From Crocinitomicaceae bacterium (GTDB taxonomy: Bacteria; Bacteroidota; Bacteroidia; Flavobacteriales_D; Crocinitomicaceae): a DNA stretch of 15,085 nucleotides. Made by a program: the position numbers and the translations under genes. Where the stretch lies: assembly GCA_030830385.1 (NCBI GenBank), contig JAURNA010000041.1, forward strand, positions 1-15,085, read 5' to 3'. This document shows, one piece after another, positions 1-6,981 of this stretch (its first letter is position 1; each line of letters begins with the position of its first letter). The notes beneath the pieces were generated by a model, which worked only from the letters and a program-made list of their open reading frames with translations, was not told where the DNA came from and searched no databases.

Positions 1-1
1 A

Positions 2-28
2 GGTACAACTAAGGTACAAATTTGTACC
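2..28. promoter_or_regulatory. Putative operator: 16-bp palindrome plus half-site
   Basis: GGTACAAATTTGTACC (13-28) is a perfect palindrome. The half-site GGTACAA occurs again as a direct repeat at 2-8, 11 bp upstream, so both would lie on the same helix face. On the minus strand the 8-mer TACCTTAG (16 to 9), a two-thirds match to the TTTG part of the Bacteroidota -7 element, overlaps one arm. That arrangement would suit a dimeric regulator controlling a leftward gene beyond the left edge. The symmetry is seen; the regulator and the target are inferred and unknown. Confidence 0.45.
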
Positions 29-73
29 GATTAAACGCATAACATCACAAAACAAACATTATCTTTAAAACAC

Positions 74-97
74 AAAAAAACCCTAATTAAAGGGCTT
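74..97 (-). terminator. Intrinsic terminator of mnmE
   Basis: Read leftward, AAGCCCT (97-91) can pair with AGGGTTT (84-78) with one G-U pair across a 6-nt loop, and a T tract (80-74) overlaps and follows the stem. It lies 46 bp past the mnmE stop codon. The stem is short, so the call is moderate. Confidence 0.55.
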
Positions 98-142
98 AGT
101 AGTAGTTTTTAGTATGTTTTCTGAATGTTTGTTTTGTGGTGG

Positions 143-1498
143 TTACTTTCCGATACAAAAATTCCTGAAGATATTCCCCAATAAATCGTCCGTTGATATA
201 TCTCCCGTGATGGCTCCCAGTTGAAGTGACGCCTGACGAATGTCCATTGCAACGAAATCTCCCGTTACGTGGGTATTCAATCCGTTGAGCGCTGCCGACA
301 ATGCCTTGTGTGTTCCATTCAATGATTCCAAATGGCGTGCATTGCTCACAATGGTTTCATCAGACAGGTTGAAATCGCCCATGACTTGCTTTTTTAGCAC
401 CTGTTTCAGCGCGTCAATTCCTTCTCCATTTTTTGCGCTAATGCTCAGTTCCTCGGTGTTTAAAGTCATCAAATCGGATTTGTTGACAACCGGCAAAATG
501 TACTTTTCGGGGTATTGCTCCTTGAGCTCGCTGGTCCAGGAAGTGGCATCTTGAATGGACTGCTCATCAGAACCATCTGCCAGGCACAACACAATAGTAG
601 CCTGATCGATTTTTTGCTTAGAACGTTCAATTCCTTGTGCTTCAATGGTTTCTGCTCCTTCTCGAATTCCGGCCGTATCCATGAGTCGAAATTGGATTCC
701 ATCGATCACGAGAACCTCTTCGATTACATCCCGTGTTGTTCCGGCAATATCGCTTACAATTGCACGGTCCTCGCCCAACAATTGGTTCAGCAAGGTGCTT
801 TTTCCGGTATTCGGTGCGCCAACAATGGCTACGGGAACTCCGTTCCTGATCACATTTCCGACTTCAAACGACTGAATCAATCGGGAAATCACGTTGAGAA
901 CTTCCTCGATAAGTGCAATTAGCTCTGTTCGGTCGGCAAACTCAACATCCTCCTCTGCGAAGTCAAGCTCCAACTCAACCAACGATGCAAAATGGATCAG
1001 TTTTTCCCTTAATTCTTTCAACTCGGAAGAAAATCCGCCGCGCACTTGTTTCAGCGCGATGTCTCGTGCCTTTCTCGTTTCAGAAGCAATCAGGTCAGCC
1101 ACTGCTTCCGCTTGCGAAAGATCCAGTTTTCCATTCGCGAACGCACGTTGTGTAAATTCTCCCGGCGCGGCCATCCGACAACCACTAGCCATGAGTACTT
1201 CCAGGATTTCTTTTGCAATAAATCCGGATCCATGGTGCGATATCTCCACGCTTTCTTCCCCGGTATAGCTTTTACCCGATTTGAATAGCGTTACAAGCAC
1301 CTCATCGATGGGTTCGTTGGATTCCGGATGAAGAAGCAATCCCAAATGCACGGTATGAGAACCGGCTCCGGAAAGGTCTTTGGAAAACAAATTGGACACG
1401 ATCTGAATCGAATCGGATCCCGACACACGAATAACGCCGATTGCACCCACTCCGGGTGGAGTCGCCATGGCACATATTGTATCCGTTTCGAGATTCAT
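143..1498 (-). CDS. mnmE: tRNA uridine-5-carboxymethylaminomethyl(34) synthesis GTPase MnmE (TrmE)
   Basis: MnmE is a cytoplasmic G protein that dimerises and works with MnmG to add the carboxymethylaminomethyl-type group to C5 of wobble uridine in a subset of tRNAs, using a folate one-carbon unit, FAD and GTP. The 451-residue product has the N-terminal folate-binding domain (about 1-120), a helical domain, and an inserted G domain: P-loop GAPNTGKST at 227-235, GTTRD at 253-257, DTAG at 274-277 and NKSD at 339-342. It ends in the diagnostic FCIGK, whose Cys is conserved in the family. Length is as expected. I chose the ATG at 1498 (MNLETDTICAMATPPG), the family's usual N-terminus; an in-frame ATG at 1531 would add 11 non-conserved residues and lies upstream of a perfect -7 element. 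Its partner MnmG lies at the other end of the window. tadA lies upstream on the same strand, but a likely terminator and promoter separate them. Confidence 0.97.
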   Translation of the reverse strand: MNLETDTICAMATPPGVGAIGVIRVSGSDSIQIVSNLFSKDLSGAGSHTVHLGLLLHPESNEPIDEVLVTLFKSGKSYTGEESVEISHHGSGFIAKEILEVLMASGCRMAAPGEFTQRAFANGKLDLSQAEAVADLIASETRKARDIALKQVRGGFSSELKELREKLIHFASLVELELDFAEEDVEFADRTELIALIEEVLNVISRLIQSFEVGNVIRNGVPVAIVGAPNTGKSTLLNQLLGEDRAIVSDIAGTTRDVIEEVLVIDGIQFRLMDTAGIREGAETIEAQGIERSKQKIDQATIVLCLADGSDEQSIQDATSWTSELKEQYPEKYILPVVNKSDLMTLNTEELSISAKNGEGIDALKQVLKKQVMGDFNLSDETIVSNARHLESLNGTHKALSAALNGLNTHVTGDFVAMDIRQASLQLGAITGDISTDDLLGNIFRNFCIGK

Positions 1499-1502
1499 AG
1501 TG

Positions 1503-1510
1503 CAAAAATA
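1503..1510 (-). promoter_or_regulatory. mnmE -7 promoter element (TATTTTTG)
   Basis: Read leftward, TATTTTTG is an exact match to the Bacteroidota -7 consensus TANNTTTG. Only 4 nt (CACT) separate it from the mnmE ATG at 1498, so transcription should begin at or next to the start codon. I see no clear -33 TTG at the usual distance, because the tadA terminator hairpin occupies that stretch. Confidence 0.5.
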
Positions 1511-1515
1511 GAAAC

Positions 1516-1544
1516 AAAAAACCCGACCCATTGAATCGACCGGG
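1516..1544 (-). terminator. Probable intrinsic terminator between tadA and mnmE
   Basis: Read leftward, CCCGGTC (1544-1538) pairs with GGTCGGG (1528-1522) around a 9-nt loop, with two G-U pairs, and six T follow (1521-1516). It lies about 97 bp past the tadA stop and directly before the mnmE -7 element, so it would separate the two genes. Confidence 0.45.
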
Positions 1545-1640
1545 AAAACAATAAATTACGTCGCTGCTTATTTCTGAAGACACGACCCCCGGAAGGGTGC
1601 TTTGCCTCCAATCAGGCCCCGTGAAATCTTCTGTGTAATT

Positions 1641-2081
1641 TCAACGCTTTCTTTCGAAGAATTGTGTCATCAGTATTGACGCTTCGTTTTCCATAATTCC
1701 ACCAACAACTTCGGTTTTTGGGTGGTAAATAGATCCCAAACGTCCGGCCCCTCGTTTTTCGTCTCTTGCTCCAAAAACGATTTTTCTGAGCTGTGACCAA
1801 TAAAGGGCTCCGCCGCACATAACACAGGGCTCAAGGGTCACATACAACGTGCACCCCTTTAAGTATTTCCCTCCCAGAAAATCCGCCGCAGCCGTGATCG
1901 CCTGCATTTCAGCGTGCGCAGTAACATCGTTGAGTTGTTCGGTCAAGTTGTGACTGCGTGCAATGATCTGATTTCCCGCAACAATAACAGCTCCAACCGG
2001 CACCTCATCTTTATCAAAAGCCTTGTGTGCCTCCATCAGGGCCTGTTTCATGAAATATTCGTCGTTATAGGGAGAAATCAT
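1641..2081 (-). CDS. tadA: tRNA adenosine(34) deaminase TadA
   Basis: TadA deaminates adenosine 34 to inosine in the anticodon of tRNA-Arg(ACG), letting one tRNA read several codons; it is usually essential. The 146-residue product is a typical single-domain zinc cytidine/deoxycytidylate deaminase fold. It has the HAE motif at 56-58 (zinc ligand His56, proton-shuttle Glu58) and PCVMC at 85-89 (zinc ligands Cys86 and Cys89). The start MISPYNDEYFMKQAL fits the usual Flavobacteriales N-terminus. An internal Met at residue 11 is possible but would cut the first helix. The gene diverges from the LD-carboxypeptidase gene; its promoter ends only 4 nt before the ATG. The general nucleoside deaminase family is the alternative reading, but the residues around both motifs favour TadA. 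Confidence 0.94.
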   Translation of the reverse strand: MISPYNDEYFMKQALMEAHKAFDKDEVPVGAVIVAGNQIIARSHNLTEQLNDVTAHAEMQAITAAADFLGGKYLKGCTLYVTLEPCVMCGGALYWSQLRKIVFGARDEKRGAGRLGSIYHPKTEVVGGIMENEASILMTQFFERKR

Positions 2082-2085
2082 GGTT

Positions 2086-2119
2086 CAAAATTACGGATTT
2101 GGTACATTCAGACCGGCAA
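2086..2119 (-). promoter_or_regulatory. tadA promoter (TTG, 23 bp, TAATTTTG)
   Basis: Read leftward, TTG (2119-2117) and TAATTTTG (2093-2086, exact TANNTTTG) are 23 bp apart, slightly long for the Bacteroidota -33/-7 arrangement. The -7 element ends 4 nt before the tadA ATG, which predicts no or almost no 5' leader. It interleaves with the candidate rightward promoter for the LD-carboxypeptidase gene. Confidence 0.5.
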
Positions 2120-2131
2120 TTCTTACATTTA
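2098..2131 (+). promoter_or_regulatory. Possible promoter of the LD-carboxypeptidase gene
   Basis: TTTG (2098-2101) and TACATTTA (2124-2131, seven of eight positions of the TANNTTTG rule counting free bases) are separated by 22 bp. The -7 element ends 5 nt before the ATG at 2137, so this transcript would also be nearly leaderless. The final base differs from consensus, so the call is tentative. Confidence 0.35.
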
Positions 2132-2136
2132 CATCC

Positions 2137-3045
2137 ATGAACAAACGACCTCCTTCTCTGGTTGCCGGTGATCGGATTCGAATTGTCGCTCCTGCAAAAG
2201 CTGTAGATCAGAGACACGTGGATTTTGCACGCAATTATCTCACCGAAAAGGGATTTGAGGTCGTGGTAAGCACACATTGTACAGGCCGGAGTCATTATTT
2301 TTCGGGAACACTCAGCGAACGCCTGGAAGATTTTCAGGAAGCAATCAACGACACTGAAACGAAGGCCATTCTTTGCGCGAGAGGAGGGTACGGTTGCGTT
2401 CAGTTGATCGATCGGCTGGAATGGGCCGGAATGATTCGTTTTCCAAAGTGGATAATCGGTTTCAGCGATGTAACCTATCTTCATCAGCGACTTCACCAGA
2501 TCGGAATGCAAAGCATTCACGGAACAATGCCCTTGAATTTTGCCTCGAATTCTTCCGAATCGCTCGAAACCCTTCTTGATGCGTTGCAAGGTAGAGAGTA
2601 TACCATTCAGACTCCAGCTTCTGCATTCAATAAAACAGGGGCTGCACAGGGTATTTTGACAGGAGGAAATCTATCCATCGTGTATGCCAACCTTGGCACT
2701 CCCGATCAAATCAACAGCGAGGGAACGATTCTGTTCCTGGAGGAGGTCGGAGAACCTTTGTACTCTATTGACCGGATGTTTCATGCACTCAGACGAACCG
2801 GGATTCTTTCATCGATACGAGGTCTCATCGTTGGAGGGATGACGGATATAAACGATTCCGAAGTATCCTTTGGGTCATGTTTAGAAGAAATGATCAGCAG
2901 CCATTTTACATACCGTTCCATACCGATTGCATTCGGAGTGCCGGCAGGTCATTTGGAGGACAACCGCGCCCTCAATTTGGGAGCCAACGTTCAGTTCGAC
3001 GTTGACAAAACCGGGGCCAAAATATCATTTACACCTGATAAGTAG
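2137..3045 (+). CDS. S66 family LD-carboxypeptidase (muramoyltetrapeptide carboxypeptidase-like)
   Basis: S66 serine peptidases of the LdcA type remove the terminal D-Ala from murein tetrapeptides during cytoplasmic peptidoglycan recycling. The 302-residue product shows the family landmarks in order: ARGGYG at 81-86, IGFSDVTYL with the likely nucleophile Ser110, GGNLS at 176-180, the LEEVGE segment at 201-206 carrying the catalytic Glu, and GVPAGHLEDN with the likely catalytic His272. The Ser-Glu-His set is therefore intact. I chose the ATG at 2137 (MNKRPPSLVAGDRIRIVAPA), because the family starts just before the LxxGDxIxIVxPA segment; an in-frame ATG at 2080 adds 19 unrelated residues and overlaps tadA. 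No signal peptide is seen, which fits a cytoplasmic recycling enzyme. The related MccF immunity peptidases share the fold and cannot be wholly excluded, but the length and context favour LdcA. Confidence 0.93.
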   Translation: MNKRPPSLVAGDRIRIVAPAKAVDQRHVDFARNYLTEKGFEVVVSTHCTGRSHYFSGTLSERLEDFQEAINDTETKAILCARGGYGCVQLIDRLEWAGMIRFPKWIIGFSDVTYLHQRLHQIGMQSIHGTMPLNFASNSSESLETLLDALQGREYTIQTPASAFNKTGAAQGILTGGNLSIVYANLGTPDQINSEGTILFLEEVGEPLYSIDRMFHALRRTGILSSIRGLIVGGMTDINDSEVSFGSCLEEMISSHFTYRSIPIAFGVPAGHLEDNRALNLGANVQFDVDKTGAKISFTPDK

Positions 3046-3384
3046 CTTTGCTCAAAAGGATTGTGCTGAAATCCGAAACCATGAGTATTGCACAAATTCC
3101 AACAATCAACCTTCAATGAACGCCCCCATTCCTCACGCAAACAGGTCATTGTGTGGGGAGAATTGGGTCTGAAAGGCCCGAAAAAGAGCCGTATGAAAAT
3201 CAATCTGGTCGCCTTTACATTATGAGCAATGTGCTGTTTGCTCATCGTCAACACGCCAGCTATTCAAGTACGCCCTACCACCCCCTTTATTTATACTCAA
3301 TCTAAATAGACGTTTTTCTTGAACTAAGGCTGCTCTTCTGCTAAATTTGTAGTCTCTAAACGAGATTCTTTTAAGTATTCAGCA
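3046..3384. other. 339-bp intergenic stretch with inverted repeats, no supported gene
   Basis: No reading frame here has a convincing start, length or composition. It contains a perfect 8-bp inverted repeat ATGAGCAA (3222-3229) / TTGCTCAT (3238-3245) with an 8-nt loop, and a smaller hairpin GGGTC (3165-3169) / GGCCC (3175-3179). Neither has a downstream T tract, so neither is a clear terminator for the upstream gene. The right end carries the sdh promoter and a leader of about 30 nt. An ATG at 3081 opens only 12 codons. Confidence 0.5.
3318..3349 (+). promoter_or_regulatory. sdhCAB operon promoter (CTTG, 20 bp, TAAATTTG)
   Basis: TAAATTTG (3342-3349) matches TANNTTTG exactly, and TTG (3319-3321) lies 20 bp upstream, the normal spacing for the Bacteroidota primary sigma factor. 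Transcription would start near 3353-3356 and leave a leader of about 30 nt before sdhC. This is the best-formed promoter in the window. Confidence 0.65.
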
Positions 3385-4074
3385 ATGAGTAAATCATCTA
3401 TCCTAAAGACATCCATAGCGCGAAAGATGGCTATGGCACTTTCCGCGTTGTTCCTGCTTATTTTTCTGCTTCAGCACTTTGCAATCAACATCACTTCGGT
3501 CTTTCGTGCAGACACGTTCAACGAATTGTCGCATTTTATGGGTACCAATCCGATTGTGCAGTATGTGTTTCAACCCATTTTGATATTCGGAGTCATTTTT
3601 CACTTTACGATGGGATTTATTCTGGAGGTTCGAAACAAGCAGTCGAGAGATATCAGGTACGTGAAGTACAACGGAAACGCAAACGCAAGTTGGTTCAGCC
3701 GAAACATGATTTGGTCCGGACTGGCGATTCTGGCATTTCTGGGTCTTCACTTCGTTGACTTCTGGGTTCCTGAAATCAACACGAAATTCATCGAAGGGAA
3801 TTGGGAAGGGACCATGGCCGGAATCGAAGGGTTGCGCTATCATACCGAATTGGTTCACAAATTTGAAAACCCCGTCCGTGTTGCTGCATATTGCATTGCT
3901 TTTGTTTTTCTGGCGATGCACCTGTTGCACGGGTTTACTTCATCGTTCCAATCGCTGGGAGCAAACAATAAATATACACGCGGAGCCCTTCGCAAATTCG
4001 CGGTTGCCTATTCGATTTTGATTCCTGCGGGATTCATCATCATTGCATTGTATCATCACTTTAACATTCATTAA
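3385..4074 (+). CDS. sdhC: Succinate dehydrogenase cytochrome b subunit SdhC (five-helix, di-heme type)
   Basis: This membrane anchor of complex II passes electrons from the iron-sulfur subunit to menaquinone. The 229-residue product has five hydrophobic helices at about 15-37, 56-82, 107-127, 165-187 and 205-224. Histidines suited to ligate two b hemes lie in or near helices one to four (His31, His73, His122, His179, His182). This fits the single-subunit b558 type used by Bacteroidota and Bacillus-like enzymes; the absence of an sdhD gene next to it agrees. The start MSKSSILKTSIARKMAMAL keeps the positively charged N-terminus before helix one. It is the first gene of the operon, and its stop is 10 nt before sdhA. 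The enzyme could also run as a fumarate reductase; sequence alone does not decide. Confidence 0.95.
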   Translation: MSKSSILKTSIARKMAMALSALFLLIFLLQHFAINITSVFRADTFNELSHFMGTNPIVQYVFQPILIFGVIFHFTMGFILEVRNKQSRDIRYVKYNGNANASWFSRNMIWSGLAILAFLGLHFVDFWVPEINTKFIEGNWEGTMAGIEGLRYHTELVHKFENPVRVAAYCIAFVFLAMHLLHGFTSSFQSLGANNKYTRGALRKFAVAYSILIPAGFIIIALYHHFNIH

Positions 4075-4084
4075 TCATAACGAC

Positions 4085-6100
4085 ATGAGTACGTTAGATG
4101 CCAAGATACCTGAGGGACCCATCAAAGACAAATGGACCCATCATAAAAACAAAATCAATGTTGTTAACCCGGCGAACAAGCGACTGATCGATGTCATCGT
4201 TGTAGGGACGGGATTAGCCGGAGGATCTGCTTCCGCTTCACTTGCTGAACTCGGATACAACGTAAAAGCATTCTGCTTCCAAGATTCGCCTCGAAGAGCT
4301 CACTCAATTGCAGCTCAGGGAGGAATCAACGCAGCAAAAAACTATCAGAACGACGGTGATTCCGTATACCGATTGTTTTATGACACTGTAAAAGGGGGCG
4401 ACTACCGTGCACGTGAGGCGAACGTTTATCGACTTGCGGAAGTATCGGAAAATATCATCAACCAATGCGTGGCACAAGGTGTTCCTTTCGCTCGTGAATA
4501 CGGAGGGTTGCTCGACAACCGTTCGTTTGGTGGAGTGCTGGTTTCCCGAACCTTCTACGCGAAAGGGCAAACGGGTCAGCAGCTTCTCCTCGGAGCATAT
4601 TCTGCCATGAATCGCCAGATTGGCAAGGGCAAAATCAAAATGTACAACCGTCACGAAATGCTGGAATTGGTTGTGGTTGATGGCAAAGCCCGCGGAATCA
4701 TCGCCCGAAATCTCGTCACCGGAGAAATTGAACGTCACTCGGCACACGCCGTTGTGATTGCCAGTGGGGGATATGGCAATGTTTTCTTTCTTTCTACCAA
4801 CGCAATGAGATCCAACGTGACAGCGGCATGGCGAATCCATAAGAAAGGAGCCTATTTCGCAAATCCGTGTTATACACAAATCCACCCCACGTGCATTCCA
4901 CGTTCGGGAGACTATCAATCGAAGTTGACACTCATGTCGGAATCGTTGCGTAACGATGGCCGAATCTGGGTTCCGAAAAACATAGAAGACGTAAAAGCCA
5001 TTCGTGCCGGACAATTGAAGCCAACAGAAATTGCCGAAGAAAATCGCGATTACTACCTGGTGCGTCGATACCCTGCGTTTGGTAACCTCGTTCCGCGCGA
5101 CGTAGCCTCACGTGCAGCGAAAGAACGCTGTGACGCCGGATACGGAGTAAACGAAACGGGCGAGGCGGTATACCTCGATTTTTCCAGCGCAATCAAACGC
5201 TACGGAAAAGAAAAGGCTACCGTAATGGGAGAAAACAACCCTTCCGATGCACGCGTTAGCGAATTGGGAGAAGGTGTCGTAGAAGCCAAGTACGGAAATC
5301 TCTTCCAGATGTACGAGAAGATTACAGACGACAATCCGTACAAGACACCGATGAAGATTTATCCAGCGGTGCACTACACCATGGGGGGAATTTGGGTGGA
5401 TTACAACCTGATGACGACCATCCCGGGTTGCTATGCGACAGGAGAGGCGAATTTCTCCGATCACGGCGCTAACCGACTAGGTGCATCTGCTTTGATGCAA
5501 GGACTTGCCGATGGATACTTCGTACTCCCATACACGATCGGTGACTTCCTTTCCAACGACATTCGAACCGGTCCGATTTCTTCAGAATCTGCTGAGTTTG
5601 ATGAAGCTGAGAAATCCGTGAAAGATCGCATACAAGCACTGATGAACATCAAAGGGAACAAATCCGTTGATCACTTCCACAAGCGGCTTGGAAAAGTGAT
5701 GTGGGACAACGTTGGAATGACCCGAAACGAACAAGGGTTGAAAGAAGCAATTGCGGAAATTCGCCAAATCCGTGAAGAATTTCATTCCAGTGTTTCCATT
5801 CCGGGAGAGGCAAACGAACTCAATCCAGAACTTGAGAAGGCGCTGCGGGTTGCTGACTTCCTGGAGTTGGGAGAGCTATTCGCTTGTGACGCACTGCACA
5901 GATCCGAATCCTGCGGCGGGCATTTCCGTGAAGAATCTGCCGAAGAAGACGGACCTCAAAAGGGAGAGGCGAAGCGAGATGATGAAAACTTCGCTTATGT
6001 AGCGGCCTGGGAATGGACAGGAGACCCCGGCAAGGCCAACCTGCACAAAGAAGAATTGACATTTAACGATATTGAACTGAAACAACGTTCATACAAATAA
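4085..6100 (+). CDS. sdhA: Succinate dehydrogenase/fumarate reductase flavoprotein subunit SdhA
   Basis: SdhA oxidises succinate to fumarate in the TCA cycle at a covalently bound FAD on the cytoplasmic face of the membrane complex. The 671-residue product has the dinucleotide-binding motif VVGTGLAGG around 40-47, the RAHSIAAQGGINA segment with His73 as the FAD attachment site, the PRDVASRA segment with probable catalytic Arg338, HYTMGGIWVD with His430, GEANFSDHGANRLGASAL at 453-470 and HRSESCGGHFRE at 605-615. All expected active-site segments are present. I chose the ATG at 4085 (MSTLDAKIPEG); an upstream in-frame ATG at 4043 would overlap sdhC by 32 bp and add residues read from the sdhC end. 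It is 10 nt after sdhC and 7 nt before sdhB, so the three are co-transcribed. Confidence 0.98.
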   Translation: MSTLDAKIPEGPIKDKWTHHKNKINVVNPANKRLIDVIVVGTGLAGGSASASLAELGYNVKAFCFQDSPRRAHSIAAQGGINAAKNYQNDGDSVYRLFYDTVKGGDYRAREANVYRLAEVSENIINQCVAQGVPFAREYGGLLDNRSFGGVLVSRTFYAKGQTGQQLLLGAYSAMNRQIGKGKIKMYNRHEMLELVVVDGKARGIIARNLVTGEIERHSAHAVVIASGGYGNVFFLSTNAMRSNVTAAWRIHKKGAYFANPCYTQIHPTCIPRSGDYQSKLTLMSESLRNDGRIWVPKNIEDVKAIRAGQLKPTEIAEENRDYYLVRRYPAFGNLVPRDVASRAAKERCDAGYGVNETGEAVYLDFSSAIKRYGKEKATVMGENNPSDARVSELGEGVVEAKYGNLFQMYEKITDDNPYKTPMKIYPAVHYTMGGIWVDYNLMTTIPGCYATGEANFSDHGANRLGASALMQGLADGYFVLPYTIGDFLSNDIRTGPISSESAEFDEAEKSVKDRIQALMNIKGNKSVDHFHKRLGKVMWDNVGMTRNEQGLKEAIAEIRQIREEFHSSVSIPGEANELNPELEKALRVADFLELGELFACDALHRSESCGGHFREESAEEDGPQKGEAKRDDENFAYVAAWEWTGDPGKANLHKEELTFNDIELKQRSYK

Positions 6101-6107
6101 GAAGATC

Positions 6108-6857
6108 ATGAAATTGACGCTGAAAGTTTGGAGACAAAAGAGCGCCAGCGACAAAGGTCGGATGGAAAGCTACACGTTGGATAACGTATCCGGGCACATG
6201 TCTTTTCTTGAAATGATGGATGTTCTCAACGAACAACTGATTTCCGAAAGAAAAGAACCCGTGGCATTTGACCACGATTGCCGTGAAGGTATTTGCGGAA
6301 TGTGTTCCATGCACATCAATGGTGAACCACACGGACCGGACAGAGGAGTAACGACGTGCCAGTTGCACATGCGTAAATTCAACGATGGCGATACAATTTA
6401 CATTGAGCCTTTCCGGGCAAAAGGATTCCCGGTAATCAAAGATTTGGTAGTAGACCGCTCTGCCTTTGATCGCATTCAGCATGCCGGAGGATTTATTTCG
6501 GTCAACACGTCCGGAAATACCCAGGATGCAAATGCGATTCCTGTTCCGAAACACGACGCTGACAAAGCTTTTGACGCTGCAACCTGTATTGGATGTGGAG
6601 CATGCGTTGCTGCTTGTAAAAATGCGTCTGCGATGCTGTTCGTATCGGCCAAAGTGTCTCAATTTGCCCTTCTTCCACAAGGTAAAGTAGAGGCAAAGCG
6701 CCGCGTGTTGAACATGGTGGAACAGATGGACAAAGAAGGGTTCGGAAACTGTACAAATACAGGGGCTTGTGAGGTAGAATGTCCGAAGGGAATTTCACTT
6801 GAGAATATTGCCCGGATGAACCGTGAGTACCTGAAGGCATCTTTGTCTTCAGAATAA
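6108..6857 (+). CDS. sdhB: Succinate dehydrogenase/fumarate reductase iron-sulfur subunit SdhB
   Basis: SdhB carries electrons from the SdhA flavin to the SdhC hemes through three iron-sulfur clusters. In the 249-residue product, the N-terminal ferredoxin domain holds Cys58, Cys63, Cys66 and Cys84 for [2Fe-2S]. The C-terminal domain has CIGCGACVAAC at 160-170 plus Cys215, Cys221 and Cys225. By family rules Cys160/163/166/225 bind [4Fe-4S] and Cys170/215/221 bind [3Fe-4S]. The residue after Cys170 is Lys rather than Pro, a variation that should not matter for ligation. It is the last gene of the sdhCAB operon, followed 21 nt later by a strong terminator. Confidence 0.97.
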   Translation: MKLTLKVWRQKSASDKGRMESYTLDNVSGHMSFLEMMDVLNEQLISERKEPVAFDHDCREGICGMCSMHINGEPHGPDRGVTTCQLHMRKFNDGDTIYIEPFRAKGFPVIKDLVVDRSAFDRIQHAGGFISVNTSGNTQDANAIPVPKHDADKAFDAATCIGCGACVAACKNASAMLFVSAKVSQFALLPQGKVEAKRRVLNMVEQMDKEGFGNCTNTGACEVECPKGISLENIARMNREYLKASLSSE

Positions 6858-6878
6858 CCCGATCAACGTACGTCTGCC

Positions 6879-6907
6879 AAAGGGAATCTCTTTAGATTCC
6901 CTTTTTT
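6879..6907 (+). terminator. Intrinsic terminator of sdhCAB
   Basis: AAAGGGAATCT (6879-6889) pairs perfectly with AGATTCCCTTT (6894-6904) across a 4-nt loop, and the T tract runs on to 6907. The 11-bp stem plus U tract right after sdhB is a textbook rho-independent terminator. Confidence 0.9.
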
Positions 6908-6954
6908 CGTCTATAAAATTTAATAAATGACTGGACATCAGTGAATTTTTAGCT

Positions 6955-6962
6955 TACCTTAG
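6955..6962 (+). promoter_or_regulatory. Weak candidate -7 element before the PA-domain gene
   Basis: TACCTTAG resembles TANNTTTG with one mismatch and ends 19 nt before the ATG at 6982. The same 8-mer occurs on the minus strand at 16-9. No clear -33 element is seen. Since a strong terminator lies just upstream, the gene needs its own promoter somewhere in 6908-6981. Confidence 0.3.
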
Positions 6963-6981
6963 CCTATCTAAAATTATTCAT

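Noticed and set aside
1499..1531. Longer mnmE start at 1531 (11 extra residues)
   Set aside because: The extra residues are not part of the conserved MnmE N-terminus, and the region holds a terminator T tract and a -7 promoter element.
2991..3254. 87-codon leftward ORF in the gap before sdhC
   Set aside because: It overlaps the 3' end of the LD-carboxypeptidase on the opposite strand, has no recognisable domain, and reads like a shadow frame.
4304..5014. 236-codon leftward ORF inside sdhA
   Set aside because: It is antisense to a fully conserved sdhA; its composition (many Cys, Arg and His) and lack of any family likeness mark it as a shadow frame.
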